Part shown: positions 55,107-63,094 of the stretch, piece after piece
Numbering within the stretch: position 1 is the stretch's first letter
Layout: every line of letters begins with the position of its first letter
Assembly (NCBI GenBank): GCA_963815305.1
Contig: CAWFFW010000001.1
Coordinates: forward strand, 930,001 to 994,000
Source of the DNA: CAXBID01 sp963815305
Lineage (GTDB): Bacteria > Bacteroidota > Bacteroidia > Flavobacteriales > Flavobacteriaceae
Direction of reading: 5' to 3'
Length of the DNA stretch: 64,000 nucleotides
Translations under genes and position numbers: made by a program
The notes under the pieces: generated by a model
The model's input: only the letters and a program-made list of their open reading frames with translations
What the model was told of the DNA's origin: nothing
Databases searched by the model: none

Positions 55107-55841
55107 ATGATAAAAGACACAAAAATAGCAGTACTTATTGATGGGGATAATATCCCTTCAAAATACATTTCTGAAATGATGGAAGAAATCGCTAAGTACG
55201 GAACACCAACTATAAAGCGTATTTACGGCGATTGGACAAAACCACATTTATCAAAATGGAAAAATGTTTTATTAGAAAATGCCATAACACCCATACAACA
55301 ATACGGATATACTACGGGAAAGAATGCTACAGATTCTGCCATGATAATTGATGCTATGGATATTTTATATTCAGAAAAAGTAAATGGATTTTGTTTGGTA
55401 TCCTCTGATAGCGATTTTACAAAATTAGCAACACGACTACGAGAAGCTGCTATGGTGGTTTATGGAATGGGGGAGAAGAAAACTCCAAACCCTTTTATTG
55501 TAGCTTGTGATAAATTTATTTATTTAGAAATTCTTGTCTCAGATGATAGTGATGATAAAGACCAAAAGAGTGGAAAATCTAAAAAAGCAAATTTATATAA
55601 TATAACACCGAAAGTTATAAAATTATTGCAGAATTCCGTTGATGATTCAGCCGATGATGATGGTTGGGCATTCTTAGGAGATGTGGGTTCATTAATACTT
55701 AAAAAGCAACCTAATTTTGATTCAAGAAACTTTGGTTTTGTAAAATTAACACCGCTTTTTAAATCACTTCCGCAGTTTATTATGGAAGAGCGAGACCAAA
55801 GTAACGGGCGTTTTAAATTGATTTATGTTAGAAATAAATAA
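55107..55841 (+). CDS. NYN-domain ribonuclease with C-terminal OST-HTH/LOTUS domain
   Basis: A 244-aa protein with an N-terminal PIN-like NYN nuclease domain. Acidic catalytic residues lie in VLIDGDNIPS, TDSAMIIDAMD and SSDSDFTKLATRLRE. It has a C-terminal OST-HTH/LOTUS domain from about residue 165 (GWAFLGDVGSLILKKQPNF, then NFGFVKLTPLFKSLPQF). This LabA/DUF88-type combination is linked to RNA binding and cleavage. No toxin-antitoxin partner or phage genes are adjacent, so the role is open. Confidence 0.88.
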   Translation: MIKDTKIAVLIDGDNIPSKYISEMMEEIAKYGTPTIKRIYGDWTKPHLSKWKNVLLENAITPIQQYGYTTGKNATDSAMIIDAMDILYSEKVNGFCLVSSDSDFTKLATRLREAAMVVYGMGEKKTPNPFIVACDKFIYLEILVSDDSDDKDQKSGKSKKANLYNITPKVIKLLQNSVDDSADDDGWAFLGDVGSLILKKQPNFDSRNFGFVKLTPLFKSLPQFIMEERDQSNGRFKLIYVRNK

Positions 55842-55847
55842 TTAAAG

Positions 55848-56855
55848 TTAATTTTTATGGTGTTCTGAATTTTCATAGTGATCTTTAATAAGATCTCTAC
55901 CAAAATCCCCATAAAAATCTCTCCAAACCGTATGCATATGGTTGGCATCATTTTGTGTATTATCAAACTCTATTAAAAAAGTATCTCCCTGTATTCTATA
56001 ATAATGGCCTTTTAATATATCGGTAGATCCTGCCCAGCCGAAGTAAATATCATTAAACTCAGCTATTTCTATAGCTCTAAATCGTTCTTTTGCTAAGTTT
56101 GTAGGTATACTAGCTAGATATTCTTCAATTAGTGATACTAAAATACTTTGCTGATTTTTATTTAATAACTTAACCTGTATTCCTTCTGGATTTAATGGAT
56201 CTACTTTTGAGTTATTATGAGTTACAATTTCTTGAAATGATTTTGATTGAAAAATGGTTTGCTTTAATTGTTTGTCAGTCATAGAATTAATCAATTTAAA
56301 AGCTAAATCTTCTTCCCTCAATAAAACTCGTTCTCCTTTACGTTTTCCATTTTTTACCATTCCAGGGTTAGAACCTAAAAATCTTGGAGAAAATGATGTT
56401 TTACCCTCTGAAATAGTGAAATTCAGTGATATATGATGCCCTTCAAAAGACCAACTCCATATATTGTCTTTTTTAGGATTTCCGTAAATAGTAATATGAT
56501 ATTTTAATGGATCCCTGTAGATAGGGTCTCCACTAATTTCAGCGAGAACATTTTCTAAACTAATTATCGATTTGGTTTTATTATAGCCTACTTCACTTAA
56601 ATAATTTTTAAGAAAACCAAAAGCCAATACTTTTTGTTCTTCATTTAATTCCAAAAGCGCTATTCCTTCTCTTGCAAACGAAACCGCAGGTAAAAAATGC
56701 CAAGTTTCTCTATTCAAATCATCAAATGATAAATTTGCTTTTTCACGCTGATCTTCATTTAATGACTCTAGAAAATCAATAGCAGGGTTAGATTGTGCAT
56801 TTATGAATGATAAAATAAAAAAAAACATTACTACTACTACTACTAATCTTTTCAT
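55848..56855 (-). CDS. DUF3500 family exported protein
   Basis: A 335-aa protein with a signal peptide (MKRLVVVVVMFFFILSFINAQ) matching DUF3500. Recognisable segments are RETWHFLPAVSFAREGIAL, WSWSFEGHHISLNFTI, the LGSNPGMV loop and the C-terminal HMHTVWRDFYGDFGRD. Conserved histidines and acidic residues hint at an enzyme, but none is established. It is followed in the same direction by an esterase gene, 28 bp away. Confidence 0.85.
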   Translation of the reverse strand: MKRLVVVVVMFFFILSFINAQSNPAIDFLESLNEDQREKANLSFDDLNRETWHFLPAVSFAREGIALLELNEEQKVLAFGFLKNYLSEVGYNKTKSIISLENVLAEISGDPIYRDPLKYHITIYGNPKKDNIWSWSFEGHHISLNFTISEGKTSFSPRFLGSNPGMVKNGKRKGERVLLREEDLAFKLINSMTDKQLKQTIFQSKSFQEIVTHNNSKVDPLNPEGIQVKLLNKNQQSILVSLIEEYLASIPTNLAKERFRAIEIAEFNDIYFGWAGSTDILKGHYYRIQGDTFLIEFDNTQNDANHMHTVWRDFYGDFGRDLIKDHYENSEHHKN

Positions 56856-56883
56856 AATTCCAGTTTTAATAAAAAATTATATT

Positions 56884-57723
56884 CTACTCAATAATAATTT
56901 TTGGTTCTATTAATAAATAACCTAAAGATTGCAGAAAGGTATCCGTTGCTTCTAAAGTTTTTTTGTAATTGTTAAAGAATTTGTAGTTGAAAAACCCATG
57001 AACACCGTCTTTATATAACTTTAATTCACATCTATTACCCAATTCCTCCATTTTGCTTTTATATAATTTAGCAGTTTCTACTGGAATTAAATGGTCTTTT
57101 GTTCCCAATAGAAATAGGGTAGGTGGTGCATTTGCTTTAATATTATGTAAAGGAGAGAATTTTGAATATGCATTTCCAATCCGCTCATGCCCATAACCAT
57201 TAGGTCCGTTGTCAATTACAGGATTGAAAAGCACTAAAGCATCAGGTACACAGTTTATTGATAAATCATCGGTAGATTCATTATAATCATTTATTAATGC
57301 TGTAGCAGCAGCTAAATGGGCACCGGCAGAACCGCCAGATGCTATAATTTTAGTTTTATCTATATGAAATTTATTGGCATTTTTTCTTATAAACCGAATA
57401 GCTGATTTGGCATCTTTTAATGATTCAAAAGGTGTAGTATTGTGTTTGTTTTTTATTCTATAGTCTACAAGAAAGCAAACCAGACCTCGTTGTGATAAAT
57501 AGGATGAGTGAGGCGCAAATTGACTTCTATTACCACCATTCCATCCACCACCAAAATAAAAAACCATGGCAGGATATGCTTTTGAAGTATCCAAATCCTC
57601 AGGATAATAAACTTCTAAATATAATTTAGTACCGTTTATTTTTTTATAAAGCAAGGTGTCTTGAGAAAAACTAGTAGAGAAGTTTAGCACAATAACTAAT
57701 AGCGTAATCATATATTTTATCAT
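56884..57723 (-). CDS. Alpha/beta hydrolase (BD-FAE/acetyl-esterase type)
   Basis: An exported esterase of 279 aa with a signal peptide (ending NFSTSFSQ). The oxyanion region is FYFGGGWNGGN and the nucleophile elbow is ASGGSAGAHLA (serine near residue 127). The acid sits in LGTKDHLIP and the histidine in DGVHGFF. Members deacetylate or deferuloylate polysaccharides or act on small esters; the substrate is unknown here. Possibly co-transcribed with the DUF3500 gene downstream. Confidence 0.85.
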   Translation of the reverse strand: MIKYMITLLVIVLNFSTSFSQDTLLYKKINGTKLYLEVYYPEDLDTSKAYPAMVFYFGGGWNGGNRSQFAPHSSYLSQRGLVCFLVDYRIKNKHNTTPFESLKDAKSAIRFIRKNANKFHIDKTKIIASGGSAGAHLAAATALINDYNESTDDLSINCVPDALVLFNPVIDNGPNGYGHERIGNAYSKFSPLHNIKANAPPTLFLLGTKDHLIPVETAKLYKSKMEELGNRCELKLYKDGVHGFFNYKFFNNYKKTLEATDTFLQSLGYLLIEPKIIIE

Positions 57724-57740
57724 GCCAAATATATTATTAT

Positions 57741-58460
57741 TTATTCAGTATTTTCCTCCATGGCATGATAAACGTTTTGTACATCATCATCTTCCTCTAA
57801 TTTCTCTAGAAGTTTTTCTACATCTGAAGCTTCATCTTCAGAAAGTTTTTTGGTTACTTGAGGAATTCGTTCAAAACCAGAAGATAAGATTTCTATTTCT
57901 CTAGATTCTAACTCGGCTTGTATGGCTCCAAAACTTTCAAAAGGAGCATAGATTAAAATACCATCATCATCAGCAAAAACTTCTTCAGCTCCGTAATCTA
58001 TAAATTCTAATTCCAATTCTTCAGGGTCCAATCCTTCTGCATTAATCCTGAAATTACAGGTATGGTCAAACATAAAAACCACAGAACCAGAAGTCCCTAA
58101 GCTTCCATCGCATTTATTAAAATAGCTTCGAACGTTGGCAACCGTTCTTGTATTATTATCAGTCGCAGTTTCTACTAAAACAGCAATACCATGAGGCGCA
58201 TAACCTTCAAAAACAACTTCTTTGTAATCGCCTTGACTTTTATCACTAGCTTTTTTTATCGCCCGTTCCACATTGTCTTTAGGCATGTTTACAGACTTTG
58301 CATTTTGTATAACCGCTCTTAAACGCGAGTTACTTGCTGGGTCTGGACCACCTTCTTTCACTGCCATTACTATGTCTTTTCCAATACGAGTAAAGGCTTT
58401 ACTCATGGCTGACCAGCGTTTCATTTTTCGTGCTTTTCTAAATTCAAAAGCTCTTCCCAT
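57741..58460 (-). CDS. YebC/PmpR family regulator (TACO1-like)
   Basis: A conserved protein of 239 aa with the family start MGRAFEFRKARKMKRWSAMS. I therefore place the start at 58460, eight codons after the longest open frame. Other signatures are GGPDPASNSRLRAVIQNAK, MPKDNVERAIKKAS and YEGYAPHG-type FEGYAPHGIAVLVE. YebC proteins are DNA-binding regulators, and newer work on the family links them to relief of ribosome stalling. A short G+C-rich hairpin element lies just upstream. Confidence 0.93.
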   Translation of the reverse strand: MGRAFEFRKARKMKRWSAMSKAFTRIGKDIVMAVKEGGPDPASNSRLRAVIQNAKSVNMPKDNVERAIKKASDKSQGDYKEVVFEGYAPHGIAVLVETATDNNTRTVANVRSYFNKCDGSLGTSGSVVFMFDHTCNFRINAEGLDPEELELEFIDYGAEEVFADDDGILIYAPFESFGAIQAELESREIEILSSGFERIPQVTKKLSEDEASDVEKLLEKLEEDDDVQNVYHAMEENTE

Positions 58461-58483
58461 AGTATATATTATTTTTATATTCA

Positions 58484-58500
58484 TTCCTGCGAAGGCAGGA
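58484..58500. repeat. Short G+C-rich palindromic element (REP-like)
   Basis: TTCCTGCGAAGGCAGGA contains the stem TCCTGC/GCAGGA in an AT-rich intergenic region upstream of yebC. Elements of this kind (TTCCTGCG..GGCAGGAA) are common interspersed repeats in Flavobacteriaceae. Only one copy is seen in this window. Confidence 0.5.
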
Positions 58501-58584
58501 GCATTTTAATGAATCTTAATTATTATTCTAGCAAATTTAAAAAAATATGGATACTTAAATAATTGTAAATGATTATAATTGAAA

Positions 58585-59679
58585 TTAACCTTTATTTGAT
58601 AAAACTGATACTATGAGAATAACCAATAGTATGCTTAATACAAGAAAGAAAATTTTCCAAAAAGAATAAGGTCTTTGACCCGATAATTCCCCAGATTGAC
58701 CATTCACATAAAAATTATATTGTTTGTTTTTAAAGCGATAGCTACTTATATAAACGGGTAATAAAATATGCTTAAAGGTTTCTTCGGTAAGTGTCATATC
58801 TAAAGAATGTACTCTTTGGGTGTCTCCTCCAATATCTCTTCTAGACCACGTATTTGCAATTTGCTTCGCTACTTTTTCTGCTTGGTCATGACCACTTTTT
58901 AATGGAATAGTATATTTTTCAGTAACAAAGCCTGCTAGAAAACTGCTATTAAAAGGCCTTAGCAAGTTTAGGTTCCAATTTTCAATTTTTCTGGGTATAA
59001 GTCCTGATTTTTGTTTTGAAGCTTTCGTTAAAGTATCATTTACAAAACCACTGACACGTCCTGATGCAGGATACCATCGGGTTTTTCTTTCTCTAACTTT
59101 TCTTTTGTTTTTTCCACTTCCAACCGTTTTGGTTACATAGTAATATTCTCCACGTTGTCCCGTGTAATTGGCATATAGTTGCGCATCAAATGTCCAATAG
59201 GGCGTATATAAACCTTTTGTATTTTGCGGGTCTAAAGTTGCTTTTTGAAGTTTATTAGGGGCAAACCATAATCCTTTTACCCATGTTTTAAAAATTTGAT
59301 GTGCTTTTTCTTGAGTAATTTGAAAAGGTAAAATAGCACCAGGAACAATCCATTCCTCTTTATACATATCCTCAACAATCAGAGGGGAAATACAATAAAT
59401 GCAATGTAATGATTTATAGTGTTCTTCAATATGTTGATTAGCACCACAGTTTTTGCATTCAATCATAGTGATTTCTTCACTATGCGATTGCTTTCCCATA
59501 TCGCTTAAATACTGTTTAAGTTCCAATTCTTTTATATCTTCTAGTGAAGATGTAATTTCTTCGGTATGTCCACAATAATCACACTTTAAAGCAACAGTTC
59601 TAGGTGCAAATAAAAGTTCAGCACCACAGTTGTCACATGCTTTTTTTAGCTCAGATTTATTAGAAGTATTTGTTTTCAT
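58585..59679 (-). CDS. Double zinc-ribbon membrane protein
   Basis: A protein of about 364 aa with two CxxC...CxxC zinc ribbons: CDNCGAELLF with CDYCGH, and CKNCGANQ with CIYC. A central beta-rich domain (TPYWTFDAQLYANYTGQRGE) and one C-terminal transmembrane helix (KIFFLVLSILLVILIVSVL) follow. Starts at 59700 or 59709 are also possible; I chose 59679 (MKTNTSNKSELKKACDNCG). The function is unknown. It sits 50-80 bp downstream of an SPFH protein gene, a pairing that suggests a joint membrane-associated complex. Confidence 0.78.
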   Translation of the reverse strand: MKTNTSNKSELKKACDNCGAELLFAPRTVALKCDYCGHTEEITSSLEDIKELELKQYLSDMGKQSHSEEITMIECKNCGANQHIEEHYKSLHCIYCISPLIVEDMYKEEWIVPGAILPFQITQEKAHQIFKTWVKGLWFAPNKLQKATLDPQNTKGLYTPYWTFDAQLYANYTGQRGEYYYVTKTVGSGKNKRKVRERKTRWYPASGRVSGFVNDTLTKASKQKSGLIPRKIENWNLNLLRPFNSSFLAGFVTEKYTIPLKSGHDQAEKVAKQIANTWSRRDIGGDTQRVHSLDMTLTEETFKHILLPVYISSYRFKNKQYNFYVNGQSGELSGQRPYSFWKIFFLVLSILLVILIVSVLSNKG

Positions 59680-59761
59680 TCCATTAATGAGGGCTTCCAT
59701 GTAAAACACAACTACAAATCAAGTGTTGTTCAATTTTAATTTTTATGAAAGACATTGTAAA

Positions 59762-60892
59762 TTATTGTTGAGGAAGTGGTGGCGGTGTATTGCCTCCTAA
59801 AAACACTTTTAATTCTTCTATGTCTTTTAAAGACATCCAATTTGGCATGCCCTGTTTCCAAATAAGAGTATCTCTATTGATTGTTCTATTTGCAAATAAC
59901 ACCTTTAATTGATTAAAAGGTACAGGCCCCGTTTGTTGCCCATTGGATGAGTAATAATAAGTGACGACATCTTGTAATGGTGGAGGGGCAGTCGCTTGTT
60001 GAACAGGTATTTGTTGACCTGCCATTTGAGGATTCATAAGTCCGCCCATTTGTTGAGCAAGCACAAAGCCCATACCCATACCCATCCCTGCTCCAGCAGT
60101 CCCTCCTTCGTTTTTTGCTGCAGCTTCAATAGCCTGAGCAGTTTTGAATTTGGTTAATTTGTCGAGATCTAATTTATCGATTCGACTATATTCAAAGATT
60201 TCTTTTTTAAGATCTTCAGGCATAGAAACATTTTCGATATAGAATTTTTCTAAAGAAATACCAACACTCAAAAATTCAGCTTGCATCACTTTTTTACAAG
60301 TTTCTGAAAGCCCTGTTGTATTTGCAGCATACAACTCTATAGGAAGATTGGCTTTACCTGCTGTATCGGTAAATCGGGTGGCTATTAAACTTTTAAGGTG
60401 TTCATTAATTTCAAAATTGGTAAAATTATTATCCGTGCCAACAATATCAATAATAAACTTTCCAGCATCATCAATCTTAAAGGCGTAGGTGCCAAAAGCT
60501 CTTATTTCAACCAATCCAAATCGATCATCGCTTAATGTAATCGGACTTTTTGTTCCCCATTTTTCATCCGTAAAAAGCGTAGTGTTAACAAAATACACTT
60601 CTGCTTTAAAAGGACTATTAAAACCATATTTCCAGCCTTTTAAAGTGGCTAAAATAGGTAAGTTTTTAGTGCTCAACGTGTGAGTCCCTGGCTCAAAAAT
60701 ATCAGCTAATACGCCTTCATTTACAAATACTGCGACTTGACCTTCACGAACAATTAATTTAGCCTCATTTTTTATTTCATTTTGATAGCGTTCAAAACGA
60801 TGGCAAATAGTATCGTCAGTGTAATCTAGCCACTCGATAATGTCTATAAACTCATGACTTAATTTTTCCTTGATTTTATCGAAAATTCCCAT
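59762..60892 (-). CDS. SPFH-domain protein with C-terminal GYF_2 domain
   Basis: A 376-aa protein. Residues 30-250 form an SPFH/band-7-like domain of the group labelled virion core protein (NEAKLIVREGQVAVFVNEG, FEPGTHTLSTKNLP, LVEIRAFGTYAFKI). A Gly/Met-rich linker (GTAGAGMGMGMGFVLAQQMG) follows, then a GYF_2/DUF4339 domain (VTYYYSSNGQQTGPVPFNQL). There is no transmembrane helix, so membrane contact would come through the SPFH domain or a partner. The neighbouring zinc-ribbon protein is the obvious candidate partner. Confidence 0.85.
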   Translation of the reverse strand: MGIFDKIKEKLSHEFIDIIEWLDYTDDTICHRFERYQNEIKNEAKLIVREGQVAVFVNEGVLADIFEPGTHTLSTKNLPILATLKGWKYGFNSPFKAEVYFVNTTLFTDEKWGTKSPITLSDDRFGLVEIRAFGTYAFKIDDAGKFIIDIVGTDNNFTNFEINEHLKSLIATRFTDTAGKANLPIELYAANTTGLSETCKKVMQAEFLSVGISLEKFYIENVSMPEDLKKEIFEYSRIDKLDLDKLTKFKTAQAIEAAAKNEGGTAGAGMGMGMGFVLAQQMGGLMNPQMAGQQIPVQQATAPPPLQDVVTYYYSSNGQQTGPVPFNQLKVLFANRTINRDTLIWKQGMPNWMSLKDIEELKVFLGGNTPPPLPQQ

Positions 60893-61005
60893 TTTAAATA
60901 TTTTATTTTAATGATTTATAAAGATATATACATCTTAATATAATTAGTATTAGGCATTGAATTTTTGCTACAGTAATTTAGAAACTGTTAAAAAAATAAC
61001 ACTGA

Positions 61006-61299
61006 TTATTCATCCTCAGGTTCTACAATATCCTCTATAGCTTCTGCTAATTTAAAATCCCTATTAGTAACGCCACCAGCATCATGAGTTGACAAAGATA
61101 TCGTTAATACATTGTAAACATTACTCCAATTTGGGTGATGATTTAAAGCCTCACATTCAAAAGCTATTCTGCTCATGGCACTAAAGCAATCCTTGAAATT
61201 TTCAAACTCAAATTCAGCATGAATAGCGCCATCAAAATAGTCCCAATCTGGAAAATGAAGTAATTTTTTTTCTATGTCTTCTGTGGATAATTTGCTCAT
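61006..61299 (-). CDS. phhB: Pterin-4a-carbinolamine dehydratase (PCD/DCoH)
   Basis: A 97-aa enzyme that dehydrates 4a-hydroxytetrahydrobiopterin. The signature HHPNWSNVYNVLTISLSTHD with the conserved histidines and GGVTNRDFKLAEAI is complete. It normally supports phenylalanine hydroxylase; no hydroxylase gene is in the window. The length is standard. Confidence 0.92.
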   Translation of the reverse strand: MSKLSTEDIEKKLLHFPDWDYFDGAIHAEFEFENFKDCFSAMSRIAFECEALNHHPNWSNVYNVLTISLSTHDAGGVTNRDFKLAEAIEDIVEPEDE

Positions 61300-61330
61300 A
61301 AGATTTATTATTAATTTGACTACAATTTAC

Positions 61331-62164
61331 TTATATTTTTAATTCTGTTAAAATATCTTGACTTATTAATTGAAGATGTTTTGGTAGTTTGTTAAATTTA
61401 GGCAAAACCGCTAAATATCTATCATCATTTGTAGTATAAACACGTTTATAAATAGCTTCGTCTTCAAGAGATAAAGACAGCACAATTTCCTTTATAAAAT
61501 CATCGTGATGCACTAAATCTGTACTTCCCAAGTGGAAAACGCCTGATTTATTTCTATTAATTATATAATGAATTTGTTGAGTAACCTTTGTGTTGGTAGT
61601 TACATTCATTATTAAATTCGGAAATATTTCAATAGCTTCTTTTTCTTTTATATTTTGAAGAATCTCTAGAATACGAGGTGATGTAGAGCCAAAAACCATA
61701 GGTAATCTTAAAATAGCAACTTGTTTTTTAGGTAAACGTAGTAGCATATTTTCAATTTTTATTTTGAAATGACCATAAACACTATTACTATATGTTTTGT
61801 CATTTTCATAACTCGGGTATTTACTGTAAGCATCAAAAACGTTAGCAGAAGATAGAAATATAAGTTTTATTTTATGTGAAAACACATACTCAGTAAGATG
61901 CTGATGCATCAAAACTTGTTTTGAAAAATCTCCACGAAGTGCGGAAATTACGATAGTTGGTTTTACAATATCTAAAATTTCGTAAACATCATCTTCTTCA
62001 ATATTATACTGAAAAAATTGGTTATTTTTTTCTAAAAATGTATTTGATAAATTAAAGGTTCCAAAGGTTTTAAAATAGGAGCAGAGTTCCTTATAAATAG
62101 AACCTCCTAAAAATCCACTTCCTCCTAATATTAAAATTCTATGTTTTATTTCACTAGCCATCAA
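61331..62164 (-). CDS. NAD-dependent epimerase/sugar-nucleotide reductase (RmlD-like)
   Basis: A short-chain dehydrogenase of the extended type, 277 aa. The nucleotide-binding loop GGSGFLGGSIYKEL is at the N-terminus (residues 14-27), and FLSSANVFDAYSKYPSYEND corresponds to the serine region, with a YGHFKIKIE motif (YxxxK) near residue 130. It resembles dTDP-4-dehydrorhamnose reductase but has no sugar-nucleotide cluster nearby. The substrate is unknown. It lies 14 bp after the glutaminase gene. Confidence 0.82.
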   Translation of the reverse strand: MMASEIKHRILILGGSGFLGGSIYKELCSYFKTFGTFNLSNTFLEKNNQFFQYNIEEDDVYEILDIVKPTIVISALRGDFSKQVLMHQHLTEYVFSHKIKLIFLSSANVFDAYSKYPSYENDKTYSNSVYGHFKIKIENMLLRLPKKQVAILRLPMVFGSTSPRILEILQNIKEKEAIEIFPNLIMNVTTNTKVTQQIHYIINRNKSGVFHLGSTDLVHHDDFIKEIVLSLSLEDEAIYKRVYTTNDDRYLAVLPKFNKLPKHLQLISQDILTELKI

Positions 62165-62178
62165 TTATAATAATATAA

Positions 62179-63093
62179 TTAAAATATTGATAAACTAGTT
62201 TTGGTGGTAAACTGTTCTAAGGCTTGCATACCTAGTTTTGAATTTCCTTTAGGATTAAGCCCTGGCGACCAAGTGGTTATGATATAGTCATTAGGTAATA
62301 GAGCAACAATACCTCCACCAACACCAGATTTGCCTGGTAAACCAACTTCAAAAGCAAATTCTCCAGCTTCATCATAAAAACCACAAGTAAGCATTAGTGC
62401 ATTAATACGCTTTGCCTGCTGCTCGGTAATATGAAGTTTGTTTTGCAAGCAATAACCCTTGTTCGCAAACAAGTAAAAGGCTTTTGAAATTTGAGCACAA
62501 GACATTTCAATGGAACATTGGTAAAAATAAAAATCCAACACATCTTCAACATCATTATTTAAATTATTGAAGGATTTTAAAAGATTTGCCGCCGCAATAT
62601 TTCTGAAACCCGTTTGCTTTTCAGATTGGGCGACTTGCTCATTGTAGTTTATGGAGTCATCATTTGTAATGCCTCTAACAAAGTTTAAAAAATCTTCCTT
62701 TGGATTTTCTAGTCTTGAAATTAAAATGTCTGAAATTACAATGGCACCAGCATTAATTAATGGATTTCTAGGAATTCCACTTTCTAACTCTAAAAGTGAT
62801 AATTGGTTAAAAGGATCACCTGAAGGTTCCACGTCTATACGTTTCCAAACGTTATTACCTTCAAATGAAATAGCCTTGGCTAATGCTAAAACTTTAGAAA
62901 TACTCTGAATTGAAAATGGTTTATTCCAGTCTCCAACACTATATTCATTACCATCTAATGTTCTTAAATGAATACCAAAATTATTAATATCAATATTGGC
63001 TAATTCAGGAATATAGGTTGCTACCCTTCCTTTATCCTTTACATTCGCAATATCTTGATGTATCTGCTTTAAAACAGCTTGAAAGTTCCGCAT
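62179..63093 (-). CDS. glsA: Glutaminase A
   Basis: Hydrolyses glutamine to glutamate and ammonia using a serine beta-lactamase-like fold. The 304-aa chain carries the catalytic SxxK in FSIQSISKVLALA (serine near residue 64), ESGIPRNPLINAGAI, and the C-terminal LPGKSGVGGGIVALLP. The length is typical. It follows gcvT by one base in the same direction. Confidence 0.95.
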   Translation of the reverse strand: MRNFQAVLKQIHQDIANVKDKGRVATYIPELANIDINNFGIHLRTLDGNEYSVGDWNKPFSIQSISKVLALAKAISFEGNNVWKRIDVEPSGDPFNQLSLLELESGIPRNPLINAGAIVISDILISRLENPKEDFLNFVRGITNDDSINYNEQVAQSEKQTGFRNIAAANLLKSFNNLNNDVEDVLDFYFYQCSIEMSCAQISKAFYLFANKGYCLQNKLHITEQQAKRINALMLTCGFYDEAGEFAFEVGLPGKSGVGGGIVALLPNDYIITTWSPGLNPKGNSKLGMQALEQFTTKTSLSIF

Positions 63094-63094
63094 A

